A stretch of DNA of 49,308 bases from Sphingobium sp. AS12 (GTDB lineage Bacteria > Pseudomonadota > Alphaproteobacteria > Sphingomonadales > Sphingomonadaceae), in the NCBI RefSeq assembly GCF_019097845.1, contig NZ_JAHRGM010000022.1:1-49308 (forward strand). Direction: 5' to 3'. The notes under the pieces were generated by a model. That model did no database searches. It was not told where the DNA came from and saw nothing but the letters and a program-made list of their open reading frames with translations. Within the stretch, counting starts at the first letter, position 1. Every line of letters begins with the position of its first letter. The position numbers were made by a program, and so were the translations under genes. This document shows, in pieces, positions 8,226 through 15,671 of the stretch.

Positions 8226-8458
8226 GTGCTGTTCCCTTCCTAAAATGGAGCCGAAGGCGATGGCGTCCATCGACTTCTGCCCGCTGGCGAAGTGGGTCGG
8301 GGAATGGCGCAGTGAGGGCCGATCAGGGCGGAGGGGGATCGCCCGTCCTGCACAGAGCGCAGCGAAGGAAGGATGGGGATACCGTCCTGATCGCCAAGCG
8401 AGGTCGCGCAGCGGCCGAGACGGTCTAGCCCTTGCGCCAGGGGGCCGGAACAGGCCCC
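8226..8458 (-). promoter_or_regulatory. Structured leader, copy 2, upstream of ardC
   Basis: This leader is paralogous to 1633-1867. The main stem pairs 8320-8331 with 8382-8393. Its sequence differs from copy 1 at five pairs: four are compensatory (T-A/C-G, G-C/A-T, C-G/G-C, G-C/C-G) and one changes G-C to G-T. Other stems kept are CGATGG/CCATCG at 8258-8272 and GGGGCC/GGCCCC at 8441-8458. The interval 8459-8673 holds no gene I can support and may contain the conventional promoter of ardC. Confidence 0.7.
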
Positions 8459-8673
8459 GGAACTGGATCAGTGACGCGGCGGCAATGCCGCCTCCTGTTC
8501 GATCGCGCCGGTATTCCGGCGTGCCAGATACAAAAACACCGCAAGAACCTCGTTCGAGATCCTGCGGCGATTTCAAGGCGAGGATCGTCACCCGAATGGG
8601 ACGAAACCGCTTGCGGGTTCGGTCGGAGCGGAGCGGAGATAGAGCCGTGCCGAAGGCCGCCCCCAGCTCCATG

Positions 8674-8991
8674 TTACCCGGCGTCTTTCCGAACAAGAAC
8701 GGAATATGAATCAGCAACTAGATCAGTATTATAAATTGTCTGTCCATCACGATCATATGAGGTCTGCTTTACCCGCCCCGTTACATGAACCATGTCACCT
8801 TTTGCCGAGTTTTGGGCATATTCAGCGCACTTTCCAAAGCAAGTCACCCGGTTCCAATGAACCTCTTCCTGCCATTCACCGTCAACCTGCCGATTATAAT
8901 TCGATGCAACATTGACGAACGTGACCTTTTCCTTCTCATCAACGCCGCCAACCTGTCCAATGATGCGAAATTCAGCGATATTCCTTGGCAT
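8674..8991 (-). CDS. ssb: Single-stranded DNA-binding protein, short form (first of two)
   Basis: ATG 8991 is preferred over GTG 9000 because TAGGAG precedes it by eight bases. The 105-residue product is one OB fold: NIAEFRIIGQVG, NVASNY, EEVHWNRVTCFGKCAEYA, KGDMVHVTGRVKQTSYDRDG. It ends soon after the fold (VLVRKDAG) and lacks the acidic DDDIPF-type tip of housekeeping SSB. It lies 11 bp after the HNH-like gene in an operon with the Toprim protein. Plasmid SSBs coat the entering strand and damp SOS (family knowledge). A second ssb is at 39820. Confidence 0.9.
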   Translation of the reverse strand: MPRNIAEFRIIGQVGGVDEKEKVTFVNVASNYNRQVDGEWQEEVHWNRVTCFGKCAEYAQNSAKGDMVHVTGRVKQTSYDRDGQTIYNTDLVADSYSVLVRKDAG

Positions 8992-9002
8992 TTCCAGCAC
9001 TC

Positions 9003-9827
9003 CTACTGTTGCGGGTAAAGTGGCTCGGTCGGGATCGCCGGCACCTCGTATGGCTCCGGGTCAACCAGCTCGGCTTGCAAGATCAGCGGTTCCCCTGCGA
9101 CCTGGGCACGTTCCCCCTCGATCTGGCCGACATTAGGGGACGTGAACGGGGGAAACTGCTCGGGCGACACGGCCCATTTCAAAGGCATTTGATACTGAGC
9201 GAGATTTTTCGGCGTCATCGCGCGCTGATACGTGTCGCGCCAATCGCCAGCGATCCGCTGCTGCGCGACCGAAAGCGCAATCTGGCGGTTGCAGACCATC
9301 TTCGTCAGAAGCGTTTCGAGATGGTCTTTCAGCTCGCGGTCAGGCCCGGTCCACGTCTGCAACCATAGATTTCGCGGATCGGCCACCGCCCCGCCGAGAG
9401 AGATTGGCACCAGATAGTCGAGTGAAAAATCGTCGGGATTTTCGCCGGGATAGAGACTTTCAACAAGGCGGCGGGTCGCCGCGGCCTTCCACGAAGGCGG
9501 CGGCGACTTTTCGGCCTGGTACTCGCCTTTGCAGATGGTAGCGGCGATATTGTCTTGGGTGATCGCGGGATTGATCGCGCCAGGTGTGCGAGCTGGGTTG
9601 GGGATCGAGGGCAAGACGATCTGGCGGATCGGCTGTTTTGCATTGATTGCGACGAAGGTCGCCGCTGCCTGACAATTCGCCGGATCGAAGAACTGGCCGC
9701 AGGCCTCGCGCGAGCTACGGGGAGGATGCGCGACAAAATCAGGGTGAGATTGCACGAAAACCGCGCCAAGAATGACGGCTCCTGCGAGCAAAATACCTAT
9801 CTGAGCTTTCACGCGGCGGCTCGCCAT
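9003..9827 (-). CDS. Membrane-anchored or exported protein with HNH-like core
   Basis: The 274-residue product begins with a basic start and one hydrophobic segment (VKAQIGILLAGAVILGAVFVQ, about residues 7-27), so it is exported or anchored facing the periplasm. Around residues 150-180, YLVPISLGGAVADPRNLWLQ resembles the HNH signature DHxxPxxLGG...DPxNLWPQ of small secreted nucleases, but tyrosine stands where the usual catalytic histidine would be. The C-terminus is proline-rich. Its start overlaps the stop of the Toprim gene by 19 bp and it is followed by ssb. The function is unknown. Confidence 0.55.
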   Translation of the reverse strand: MASRRVKAQIGILLAGAVILGAVFVQSHPDFVAHPPRSSREACGQFFDPANCQAAATFVAINAKQPIRQIVLPSIPNPARTPGAINPAITQDNIAATICKGEYQAEKSPPPSWKAAATRRLVESLYPGENPDDFSLDYLVPISLGGAVADPRNLWLQTWTGPDRELKDHLETLLTKMVCNRQIALSVAQQRIAGDWRDTYQRAMTPKNLAQYQMPLKWAVSPEQFPPFTSPNVGQIEGERAQVAGEPLILQAELVDPEPYEVPAIPTEPLYPQQ

Positions 9828-10660
9828 GCGTCATTCCAATCGCCGCCGATAGGCGGCAATTCGACGGATAGACGGCGCCCGTTTGCGGTCAGGTTTGCTT
9901 CGCCTTTGGCGAGGCCACGGGTCGCGGCTGATCCGTGCTGGGAATAGACTGTGATCGTGCGGACATGATCGGGGATTACGAGGTGGGCATATTGCTCGAT
10001 GCCGTTCGCAGACCAGCATCCCGTCAAACCGAACATGCGTATGACGGACTCGGCATCTTCAAAGCCCTCGGCCAGATTCAGATGGTCGGCCTCGATGCGG
10101 CCGATCTGAATTGAGCCGCCGCGCGGTAGAGCGAGGGTGCGTTTGGGTTCGACCAAACTGCCGTTCTTATTTCCTGCCCGGTCCACGAAGATGCGCTTGA
10201 GAGCGATGACTTGGCGGCGCTCGGTGATTGGCAAGAGCAGCGCCGGCAGGCGCAGCTTTTTGCCTTCTTCGTAGACAAGCGATGCAGGCTCATATCGGCC
10301 AATTGTCGAATGGCCGATTTTGCGCATTTCAAGATAGAGTTGGGCAGGGGTGCCGGCGATCGGCAACGCTTTGCTCCATAGCTCGCGCGCCAGCGGTGCA
10401 AGGTCGCGTGCAACAGGCGGCGTAGTGTCGCGTTCTGTAGGGCGGACATATCCGCCGTGCCGGGATAGCGCAGCCATTATCTCGGCCTGGTTGCAACCGG
10501 CGAAACAGTGGAACAACACCACGTCTTTCCCAGGTGTGACGGAAAGCGACGGGCTGCGATCCTCATGGGCCGGGCAACGCGCCTTGCCGTAAGACCCGTG
10601 CCACGTTCCGTTGAGGCGTTTCACAGCTTCTTTAGCAGCGGCGGTCGGCGTCAGGTTCAT
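9809..10660 (-). CDS. CHC2-type zinc finger / Toprim protein (primase-like), divergent Toprim site
   Basis: ATG 10660 (MNLTPTAAAKEAVKRLNG) is preferred over a start 13 codons upstream. Near residues 28-55 there is CPAHEDRSPSLSVT...VLFHCFAGC, a CxxH...CxxC zinc ribbon of primases. The C-terminal third is Toprim-like: LAEGFEDAESVIRMFG carries the conserved glutamate, but the later DxD motif reads ITVYSQHGSAATRG, with no acidic pair. DWNDAW ends the domain. Such plasmid proteins (Toprim_3/DUF7146 group) help start second-strand synthesis. The missing acidic pair casts doubt on primase activity. The gene heads an operon with the HNH-like protein and ssb. Confidence 0.75.
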   Translation of the reverse strand: MNLTPTAAAKEAVKRLNGTWHGSYGKARCPAHEDRSPSLSVTPGKDVVLFHCFAGCNQAEIMAALSRHGGYVRPTERDTTPPVARDLAPLARELWSKALPIAGTPAQLYLEMRKIGHSTIGRYEPASLVYEEGKKLRLPALLLPITERRQVIALKRIFVDRAGNKNGSLVEPKRTLALPRGGSIQIGRIEADHLNLAEGFEDAESVIRMFGLTGCWSANGIEQYAHLVIPDHVRTITVYSQHGSAATRGLAKGEANLTANGRRLSVELPPIGGDWNDAWRAAA

Positions 10661-10939
10661 AGTCCGGTAATAGCGTATTGAACAAAAGCGGACAATCACT
10701 AACCCGCCGACTTATCGCTTTAGGCTTTGAAAAGTCGGATCGCATTCCCTGCAAACGGAGCCGCATATTGACGCTGAGGCCGTTCAAAGCGGGCAGCAAG
10801 CGCGACGGGGAGTAATATGAAGCTGCCATAGCCGCTTGCTCCACCTGGGGAGCATTCCGGCGGCGTAGCCGACGGTCCTGCCCTTTGGTTTGGCATTGGG
10901 GGTGAAATCGAAGCCGTTACCGTGCCGCCTCGATGCCCG
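10661..10939. other. Non-coding interval, possible replication-origin region
   Basis: No gene is supported in this 279-bp stretch; open frames here lack ribosome sites and family likeness. It lies between the winged-helix Rep-like gene and the Toprim gene. It includes several short interrupted repeats such as GGCTTTGAAAAGTCGG and a GC-rich half. I cannot identify clear iterons. Origin function is only a guess from position. Confidence 0.3.
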
Positions 10940-11965
10940 TCAGGGCTGAATCGTTGCCCGACTAGGGCAACTCCGCTTCTCCGTAGAGATAGAATATAAA
11001 ACTGTATGAGGAGCAGTGCCGTTATTGCACCCACGGGGATACGCATCTGAGGCTTGCCGGGCAGCGGAGCGTTCGGCGGCCAGGATCAGTGCCGCCCGCT
11101 GGGCTGGGTCGTCGGGCATAAGGCGGCGGCGCTCGATCGCTCCGACCGATGCGAGCATGTCCGCGTGTTGCTCCAAGCTGTCAGCCCGACGCTGCGTCTC
11201 ATCCTCGGGGACGGGGGAGAAAAGCCCGATCATCTTACCGATCCACTGAGGGACATTGCAGCGGTAGAGATTGGAGGTCTGTTCGGATCGCGCGCCGTGC
11301 TGGCTGTCGCGGGTGTAGTCGTACCGTCTGATCCATTCGAGTAAGCCCAACTCGCGCAGCCGGTCGAGCGAGTATTTTACGGTGCGTCGGCCAAGCCGCG
11401 TCCAGCGCATGAGCGTCTCATAAGAGGGCACGCACCAGCCTTTACGATAGCGCAGCTCGTCCACGATCTTGAGGAGCATATCTCGGCAAGACCGGGTGAA
11501 GAGTGTCAGCTTATGCTGTTCGGGCGTTAGCTCGCCACCCTGCCTTGCTTCGGCGGCTAGATCTCGCGCGCGTTCGAACATCAGATGGATGGCGCGGCGA
11601 AGCTCTTTGAGTTGATCGAATGAGACGGGCCGGACAAATTCGGCCTCGGCCGCATCCCCGGTCCTGACGCTGTTCGCCCATACGGGCCGCCCTGTGACGT
11701 GCGTACCGCCCCGACTTATGCGGACGCGGGGTTTTGTGCCGATGAGGCGCGAGGCGGTGTGACTAAGCCCTGTCTTTGTGCCGCGTTCGAGCGGACGCAC
11801 GCCGCAAATGACGGCCAGGGGCAGCACGGGCACGCCGCAGGATCGTTGCTTCTGTTGAAGCTCGAACGCGGCGGCAATGTCCGCATCAACAATGCCGAAG
11901 GCGCGCAGCTCCGCGACTGCGCCTGTCGGCATGTCAGCGAGGCTTGTTTCAAGGGTAAGCAGCAT
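10940..11965 (-). CDS. Winged-helix protein, probable plasmid replication initiator or regulator
   Basis: ATG 11965 has GGAGG seven bases upstream; an in-frame ATG also lies at 11980. The product has 341 residues. The centre (about 165-215) is a winged-helix domain: WCVPSYETLMRWTRLGRRTVKYSLDRLRELGLL then EWIRRYDY. A helical region (ELRRAIHLMFERARDLAAEA) precedes it. The C-terminus is low in order. Standalone HTH proteins with the CxPSYETLMRWT..SRRTV pattern are annotated as replication proteins on alphaproteobacterial plasmids. No other Rep candidate is visible here, so it is the best initiator candidate, by elimination. A GTTGCCC/GGGCAAC hairpin overlaps its last codons (10953-10971). Confidence 0.5.
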   Translation of the reverse strand: MLLTLETSLADMPTGAVAELRAFGIVDADIAAAFELQQKQRSCGVPVLPLAVICGVRPLERGTKTGLSHTASRLIGTKPRVRISRGGTHVTGRPVWANSVRTGDAAEAEFVRPVSFDQLKELRRAIHLMFERARDLAAEARQGGELTPEQHKLTLFTRSCRDMLLKIVDELRYRKGWCVPSYETLMRWTRLGRRTVKYSLDRLRELGLLEWIRRYDYTRDSQHGARSEQTSNLYRCNVPQWIGKMIGLFSPVPEDETQRRADSLEQHADMLASVGAIERRRLMPDDPAQRAALILAAERSAARQASDAYPRGCNNGTAPHTVLYSISTEKRSCPSRATIQP

Positions 11966-12127
11966 CGTTCGTCCTCCCATGTGGAAGGCCGTTCGCGGGC
12001 AAAGCTATAGCGTGGCGCGAGACGCGCTGTTTCTTGACAGTGGGTTCGGGGAGGTCTATCTAATCACTAGCTTTGAATGACAGATTTGCGATTTAAGTGG
12101 CGCCAACCACCTGATAGCAACCCCGAT

Positions 12128-12146
12128 GCCCGGCCTCGTGCCGGGC
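12128..12146. terminator. Strong hairpin between stop of 12152 gene and Rep-like gene
   Basis: GCCCGGC (12128-12134) pairs with GCCGGGC (12140-12146) around a 5-base loop. It is followed on the + strand by TTCGTTT. It stands directly beyond the stop of the minus-strand gene at 12152. The T-run favours termination of rightward transcription; use in both directions is possible. Confidence 0.5.
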
Positions 12147-12151
12147 TTCGT

Positions 12152-12595
12152 TTATCCGCTCACGGCTCCCCCTTCTTCGATCAGTGGCAGTTGCACGGGT
12201 GCTGGCGTCAAATCCTTGACGTAGGCACCAATGGTTTCGAGCGCGGCCCCTAGCGGGATGCCACGATTTCGATGTGCGATGGCTTCAAGGAAGGCATGAT
12301 GCTCGCGCGGTATATGCACGGCGATCTGCTTCATATTCATGTGATCGTCTGGCGGGGGCGGTGGAACCAGCTCAGCCGCAGAGTAGGCAAGAATAGCTTT
12401 TCTAATCATCGCAGAAACAACATGGTCAAGGCCGCGCATTTTATGGCGGGCCTTCAGCTCCTTTAGGTGCTCGGCAAAGCTAATTGGGATTTGCAACTTA
12501 CATTGAACAAAGTCAGCATCATAGAGCGCCTGCCGCTTGCGTCTCATACAAGCGGCGGGAGTCACGACTCGATTCTGTGCGACGGGTTGGCCCAT
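12152..12595 (-). CDS. Hypothetical plasmid protein, possible DNA-binding (RHH-like) regulator
   Basis: ATG 12595 gives 147 residues; a TTG start at 12631 would add 12. VQCKLQIPISFAEHLKELKARHKMRGLDHVVSAMIRKAIL has the strand-helix-helix rhythm of ribbon-helix-helix proteins. MKQIAVHIPREHHAFLEAIAHRNRGIPLGAALETIG may be a second such unit, with a PPPPP linker between. It diverges from the XRE regulator at 12743. Its role is inferred to be copy-number or transfer control; I do not recognise it. Confidence 0.5.
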   Translation of the reverse strand: MGQPVAQNRVVTPAACMRRKRQALYDADFVQCKLQIPISFAEHLKELKARHKMRGLDHVVSAMIRKAILAYSAAELVPPPPPDDHMNMKQIAVHIPREHHAFLEAIAHRNRGIPLGAALETIGAYVKDLTPAPVQLPLIEEGGAVSG

Positions 12596-12742
12596 GGTGC
12601 CTTGGCTATTGCGAATGCGGTGGGTTGTCAAATTTCAACGCCCCGCAGGTAGTTAATCAGAGATAGTGTTTCGTTCGCCGCCACAGCGTTATATGTGTCC
12701 AAATCGGATGATTAACTGCCAGCAAAGGATACCTGGGTCGCA

Positions 12743-12997
12743 ATGCCGCAATACCTAAAACTAGACCAAGCGGCGTCTGAACTAGCCACAAGGCTAGGGG
12801 AAAACTGCCGAGCGCGCCGAGCAAAGCTCAAGATTTCGCAGGCTGAATTGTCCGAGCGAAGCGGCATCGCCGCATCCCATTTATCGTATATCGAGCACGG
12901 CAAGGCGAATCCCACGCTGGAGGTCATCGAACATCTGGCAAGGGGGTTGGAGTGCAGCGTGATTGAGCTTCTGAGCGAACCGATAAAGAAGAAGTAA
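12743..12997 (+). CDS. XRE-family helix-turn-helix regulator
   Basis: An 84-residue protein made almost wholly of one Cro/CI-type DNA-binding domain: LGENCRARRAKLKISQAELSERSG then IAASHLSYIEHGKANPTLEVIEHLARGL. The IEHGKANPTL recognition-helix turn is classic. The likely role is control of the neighbouring divergent gene or of the T4SS operon that starts 1.1 kb downstream. There is no ligand or peptidase domain. Confidence 0.85.
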   Translation: MPQYLKLDQAASELATRLGENCRARRAKLKISQAELSERSGIAASHLSYIEHGKANPTLEVIEHLARGLECSVIELLSEPIKKK

Positions 12998-13078
12998 TCC
13001 TGCTAATGATTATTGTTAGCTGGACATGGCGGGAGAGGCAGGGTTAGGGTGATAGGCCTCTCAACGGCAGCAGAGACA

Positions 13079-13321
13079 ATGACCATGCTTAACGAAAGGG
13101 GCGAGGGTTTAAGTCTCAACCAGACCCTCGCCAATCAAACTGCAAGACAATGCAAGAAGATGGGTATGTCAGTCACCCAACTCGCACTAGCCAGTGCAAT
13201 TGAAGTTGAGCGGCTTCATTCCATAATGGATGGCAATGCGAAAGAGATTACGCTCCGCGAGATGGCTGGTTTAGCCCTCGGCCTTGGAACGTCGCTATCT
13301 GTATTGCTCGGAGATTCATGA
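13079..13321 (+). CDS. Small HTH-like regulator, second in tandem
   Basis: ATG 13079 (MTMLNERGEGLSLNQTLANQ) gives 80 residues; an upstream TTG at 13013 is less likely. QTARQCKKMGMSVTQLALASAIEVERLHSIMDG and ITLREMAGLALGLGTSLSVLLG follow the helix pattern of XRE domains in degenerate form. It lies 81 bp after the first XRE gene on the same strand and its 3' end overlaps the convergent gene at 13316 by a few bases. Probably a paired regulator. Confidence 0.6.
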   Translation: MTMLNERGEGLSLNQTLANQTARQCKKMGMSVTQLALASAIEVERLHSIMDGNAKEITLREMAGLALGLGTSLSVLLGDS

Positions 13322-13801
13322 AGGCACTGCCTCGGAATCCCGATGCCGCTGCAAAAAATCAAATAATGTGGTGCGGCCGACGCCTAAATCCTTCGCAACG
13401 CTGCTCACCGTTGCGCCGCTATCGTCAAGCATGCGCCTGATGGCAGGAAGCTGATTTTCGGTCAGCTTGGGCTTGCGACCGGGCTTTGAATCGGTCGGGC
13501 GAGTTCTGACGCCGTGGGTGAGGCGCCAGTGGTTGTCGAGGCCTGTGACCAGCTTGAATAGGTCGTTGCCTTCCTCGGGCTTGATAACGATCCCAGGGGC
13601 GGCGAATTGGATGCTGACCCCCTTTTTCAGCATTTGCCGCATGAAACGAAGAAGGTTCTGCGGGTGCATGGGCAGACAGGTGAAATCATAGATTTTGATC
13701 CTGTCGCCGCTTTCCAGCGGCATGCCGCCCTGTGCGAGCTTGTTCGGCAAATCATTGAGATCCATCCGCGCTTCGTTCGCGACTAGATCACTGTCCTCCA
13801 T
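13316..13801 (-). CDS. Serine-resolvase-like protein lacking the catalytic N-terminus; probable regulator
   Basis: ATG 13801 has AAGG six bases upstream and gives 161 residues; the frame remains open to 13933. ARMDLNDLPNKLAQG, GDRIKIYDF and MLKKGVSIQFAAPG match in order the middle of serine resolvases (compare the intact recombinase here: GDEIMVWRLDRLGRS...LGVGFRSL). The C-terminal PGRKPKLTENQLPAIRRML and GATVSSVAKDLGVGRTTLFDFL form the Hin-type HTH. The first 50 residues of a resolvase, with the catalytic serine, are absent, and the LDRLGRS motif is lost (DFTCLPMH). It cannot be an ordinary recombinase. It stands just upstream of virB1, so T4SS regulation is plausible. Confidence 0.6.
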   Translation of the reverse strand: MEDSDLVANEARMDLNDLPNKLAQGGMPLESGDRIKIYDFTCLPMHPQNLLRFMRQMLKKGVSIQFAAPGIVIKPEEGNDLFKLVTGLDNHWRLTHGVRTRPTDSKPGRKPKLTENQLPAIRRMLDDSGATVSSVAKDLGVGRTTLFDFLQRHRDSEAVPS

Positions 13802-14101
13802 GCAGAGAGCCTTCTGCTCCGAAATGGATGGAGAATGAGCCGTTTCCGACAGAAATAGGATCGTCTTTGGCAATGCGGTTCCGCTTTGGCTCGTAGGTGA
13901 AGCTGAACAGCATTCAGCCGAAATATGGAGCAAGAGCTAAGCCATAGGTGCCGTCTCCATCAAGCGCGTTCGGGTTCAGCTCCGGCCAAAAAGACGATCA
14001 ACCGTTCATCGCATCGCGGAATCCCACAAGCCGAATGCGTGTTGTCGGTAGTGTCGGATATGTGTACCAGAGAAACCGGACTCTCCGAAAAGGTGCGCTG
14101 A

Positions 14102-15106
14102 ATGCCTTTAGATGCTATGGTTTTGGCGGCGTTACTGCAATCATGCGCGGCGAATGTCGCGCCTGCAACGATGACGGCAATCATACAGGTGGAATCTGAG
14201 GGCGATCCCTATCGGATCGGCGTCAATTCGGGCGGTTCGCTCCAACGGCAACCGGCCAACGGGGCCGATGCAACTGCCACAGCGCGGAGCCTACTCCGCA
14301 AAGGGGCCAACTTTGACGCTGGCCTCATGCAAATCAACAGCGCAAATTTTGCGCGCCTCGGTGTGACAGCCGAGACGGTTTTCGACCCCTGCACAAACCT
14401 GCGGGCAGGCGCGGCGCTGCTTGCTGACAATTACAGCCGCGCTCGTGTGGCGGGGCACGCTGACCCCCTCCGCGCGGCGCTGAGCGAGTATAATACCGGC
14501 TCGCGGGCCAAGGGCTTATTCAACGGATATGTCCGGAAGGTCTATGCGGCGGCGACTGGTCGCACGTCTGCGCTGCGGCCTGTGGTGGTGCAGCTCTCCT
14601 ATGGCTCGGTGACGCCGGACACGGTTGGGAACCTGTTGCTTTCGGCATTCGGCGGCAGGATCACCGATACGCTGCGCCCGATCAACGCGACCTATGGAGC
14701 CGTCCATAGCTATCATAAGGTCGGTCGTGCGGTCGATTTCGTGCCGCGTGGCGGCGTTGGCGCGATCACCCGCGATCAAATTCGCGCCGTGATGGCGGCC
14801 AATGGTGTTCGGATCGTAGAATTGCTTGGGCCAGGTGATCCGAAGCATTCGGATCATTGGCACGTCGCTTGGGGGACGGACACAGGCGCTCCCCTCGAAC
14901 CGCCTAGCTATGCTCAAGCGCCCTGGGCGGTGGCGACATATCAGCCGCAACAGGCGGTGGCAGGCGCTTATCAGGTGTCCGCTTCACTCAACTCCGAGAC
15001 GCGGGACGGTGCGGAGGGCGCAAGCCCGCCCCCCGCGTGGGACGTTTTCGCACAGGCCAGTTGGCGGCAACGCCAGCCCTCCGGTTCGGTGGAGGGAGGC
15101 CTGTGA
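14102..15106 (+). CDS. virB1: VirB1 lytic transglycosylase fused to an M15-type peptidase-like domain
   Basis: The N-terminal domain (about 1-155) is a VirB1 SLT fold: catalytic glutamate in IIQVESEGDP, then NFDAGLMQINSANF, LRAGAALLADNY and AALSEYNTGS. It opens gaps in peptidoglycan for the secretion channel. The C-terminal domain (about 185-260) has SYHKVGRAVDFVP and DHWHVAWG, the zinc-ligand motifs SxHxxGxAVD and HxH of M15 D-Ala-D-Ala carboxypeptidases. Common VirB1 proteins lack this part. A proline- and glutamine-rich tail follows. It is the first gene of the T4SS operon and overlaps virB2 by four bases (GTGA). Confidence 0.88.
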   Translation: MPLDAMVLAALLQSCAANVAPATMTAIIQVESEGDPYRIGVNSGGSLQRQPANGADATATARSLLRKGANFDAGLMQINSANFARLGVTAETVFDPCTNLRAGAALLADNYSRARVAGHADPLRAALSEYNTGSRAKGLFNGYVRKVYAAATGRTSALRPVVVQLSYGSVTPDTVGNLLLSAFGGRITDTLRPINATYGAVHSYHKVGRAVDFVPRGGVGAITRDQIRAVMAANGVRIVELLGPGDPKHSDHWHVAWGTDTGAPLEPPSYAQAPWAVATYQPQQAVAGAYQVSASLNSETRDGAEGASPPPAWDVFAQASWRQRQPSGSVEGGL

Positions 15107-15357
15107 GCATCTTGCAGAAGATCATCAAGAGATTGTCGGTCGTGCTTGTGCTCGGCCTCGTTGCAACTCCCGCTCATGCTGATGTGAACGCGATAGCAAC
15201 AACGGTCCTCAACGAATTAAAAGCTCTTGTAGGACCGGCAATAATGCTTGGCGTCATTTGGCTGGGCATTCTCATCATGACAGGAAGAGGGACGCTTATC
15301 GTGTTCATTACTTTCTGCGTGGGCATCGCAATCGTAGCAAGTGGAGGTTTCTTCTGA
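15103..15357 (+). CDS. virB2: VirB2-like pilin, first of three
   Basis: GTG 15103 overlaps the virB1 stop (GTGA) and follows GGAGG. The 84-residue product has a signal peptide ending ATPAHA and two hydrophobic segments (LVGPAIMLGVIWLGILIMTG and LIVFITFCVGIAIVASGGFF). This is the TrbC/VirB2 plan: the processed pilin subunit of the T-pilus. It is the shortest and least typical of the three copies. It overlaps the next start by ATGA-type coupling. Confidence 0.75.
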   Translation: MSILQKIIKRLSVVLVLGLVATPAHADVNAIATTVLNELKALVGPAIMLGVIWLGILIMTGRGTLIVFITFCVGIAIVASGGFF

Positions 15358-15671
15358 TGAAAAAGCTCGTTTCCAACATCAAAGGGCGGTGGTCGACCAA
15401 CTACGCGCTCGCCGGTGCCGTCCTCTCGATGCTGCCTGTTCCCGCATGGGCGCAGGCCGCAAACCAGACAGAGGTGGCGTCCATGGTCGACTCCATCCTC
15501 AATTTGCTGACCGGGCCTATCGCAAAGGGTCTGGCCGCAATCGCGCTGGTCATCGCCGGCATCATGTTCTTCTTCGGCGCTGGCAATAAGGGGCTGCTCG
15601 GCTCGATCATCGTCGGCTGCTTCATCGTTTTCGGCGCCGGTTGGCTCGTCGATACCATTTCGGGAACGTGA
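15357..15671 (+). CDS. virB2: VirB2-like major pilin, second of three
   Basis: ATG 15357 overlaps the stop before it. The product has 104 residues: a long signal peptide ending VPAWA-Q, then MVDSILNLLTGPIAKGLAAIALVIAGIMFFFG and GSIIVGCFIVFGAGWLVDTI. It has the closest likeness to standard VirB2 of the three and is the best candidate for the main pilus subunit. Its stop overlaps the next ATG (TGATG). Confidence 0.85.
   Translation: MKKLVSNIKGRWSTNYALAGAVLSMLPVPAWAQAANQTEVASMVDSILNLLTGPIAKGLAAIALVIAGIMFFFGAGNKGLLGSIIVGCFIVFGAGWLVDTISGT

Noticed and set aside
8226..8717. N-terminal extension of ArdC encoded by the open frame up to 8717
   Set aside because: The frame runs through the structured leader, the extension has arginine/proline-rich shadow-like composition, and the good ribosome site is before 8225.
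10720..11046. Open frame on the minus strand in the Rep-like gene's downstream region
   Set aside because: It overlaps the end of the better-supported winged-helix gene, lacks a ribosome site and has no family likeness.
12128..12146. Replication-protein binding site
   Set aside because: A GC-rich single hairpin next to a stop codon, followed by a T-run on one side, is better explained as a terminator.
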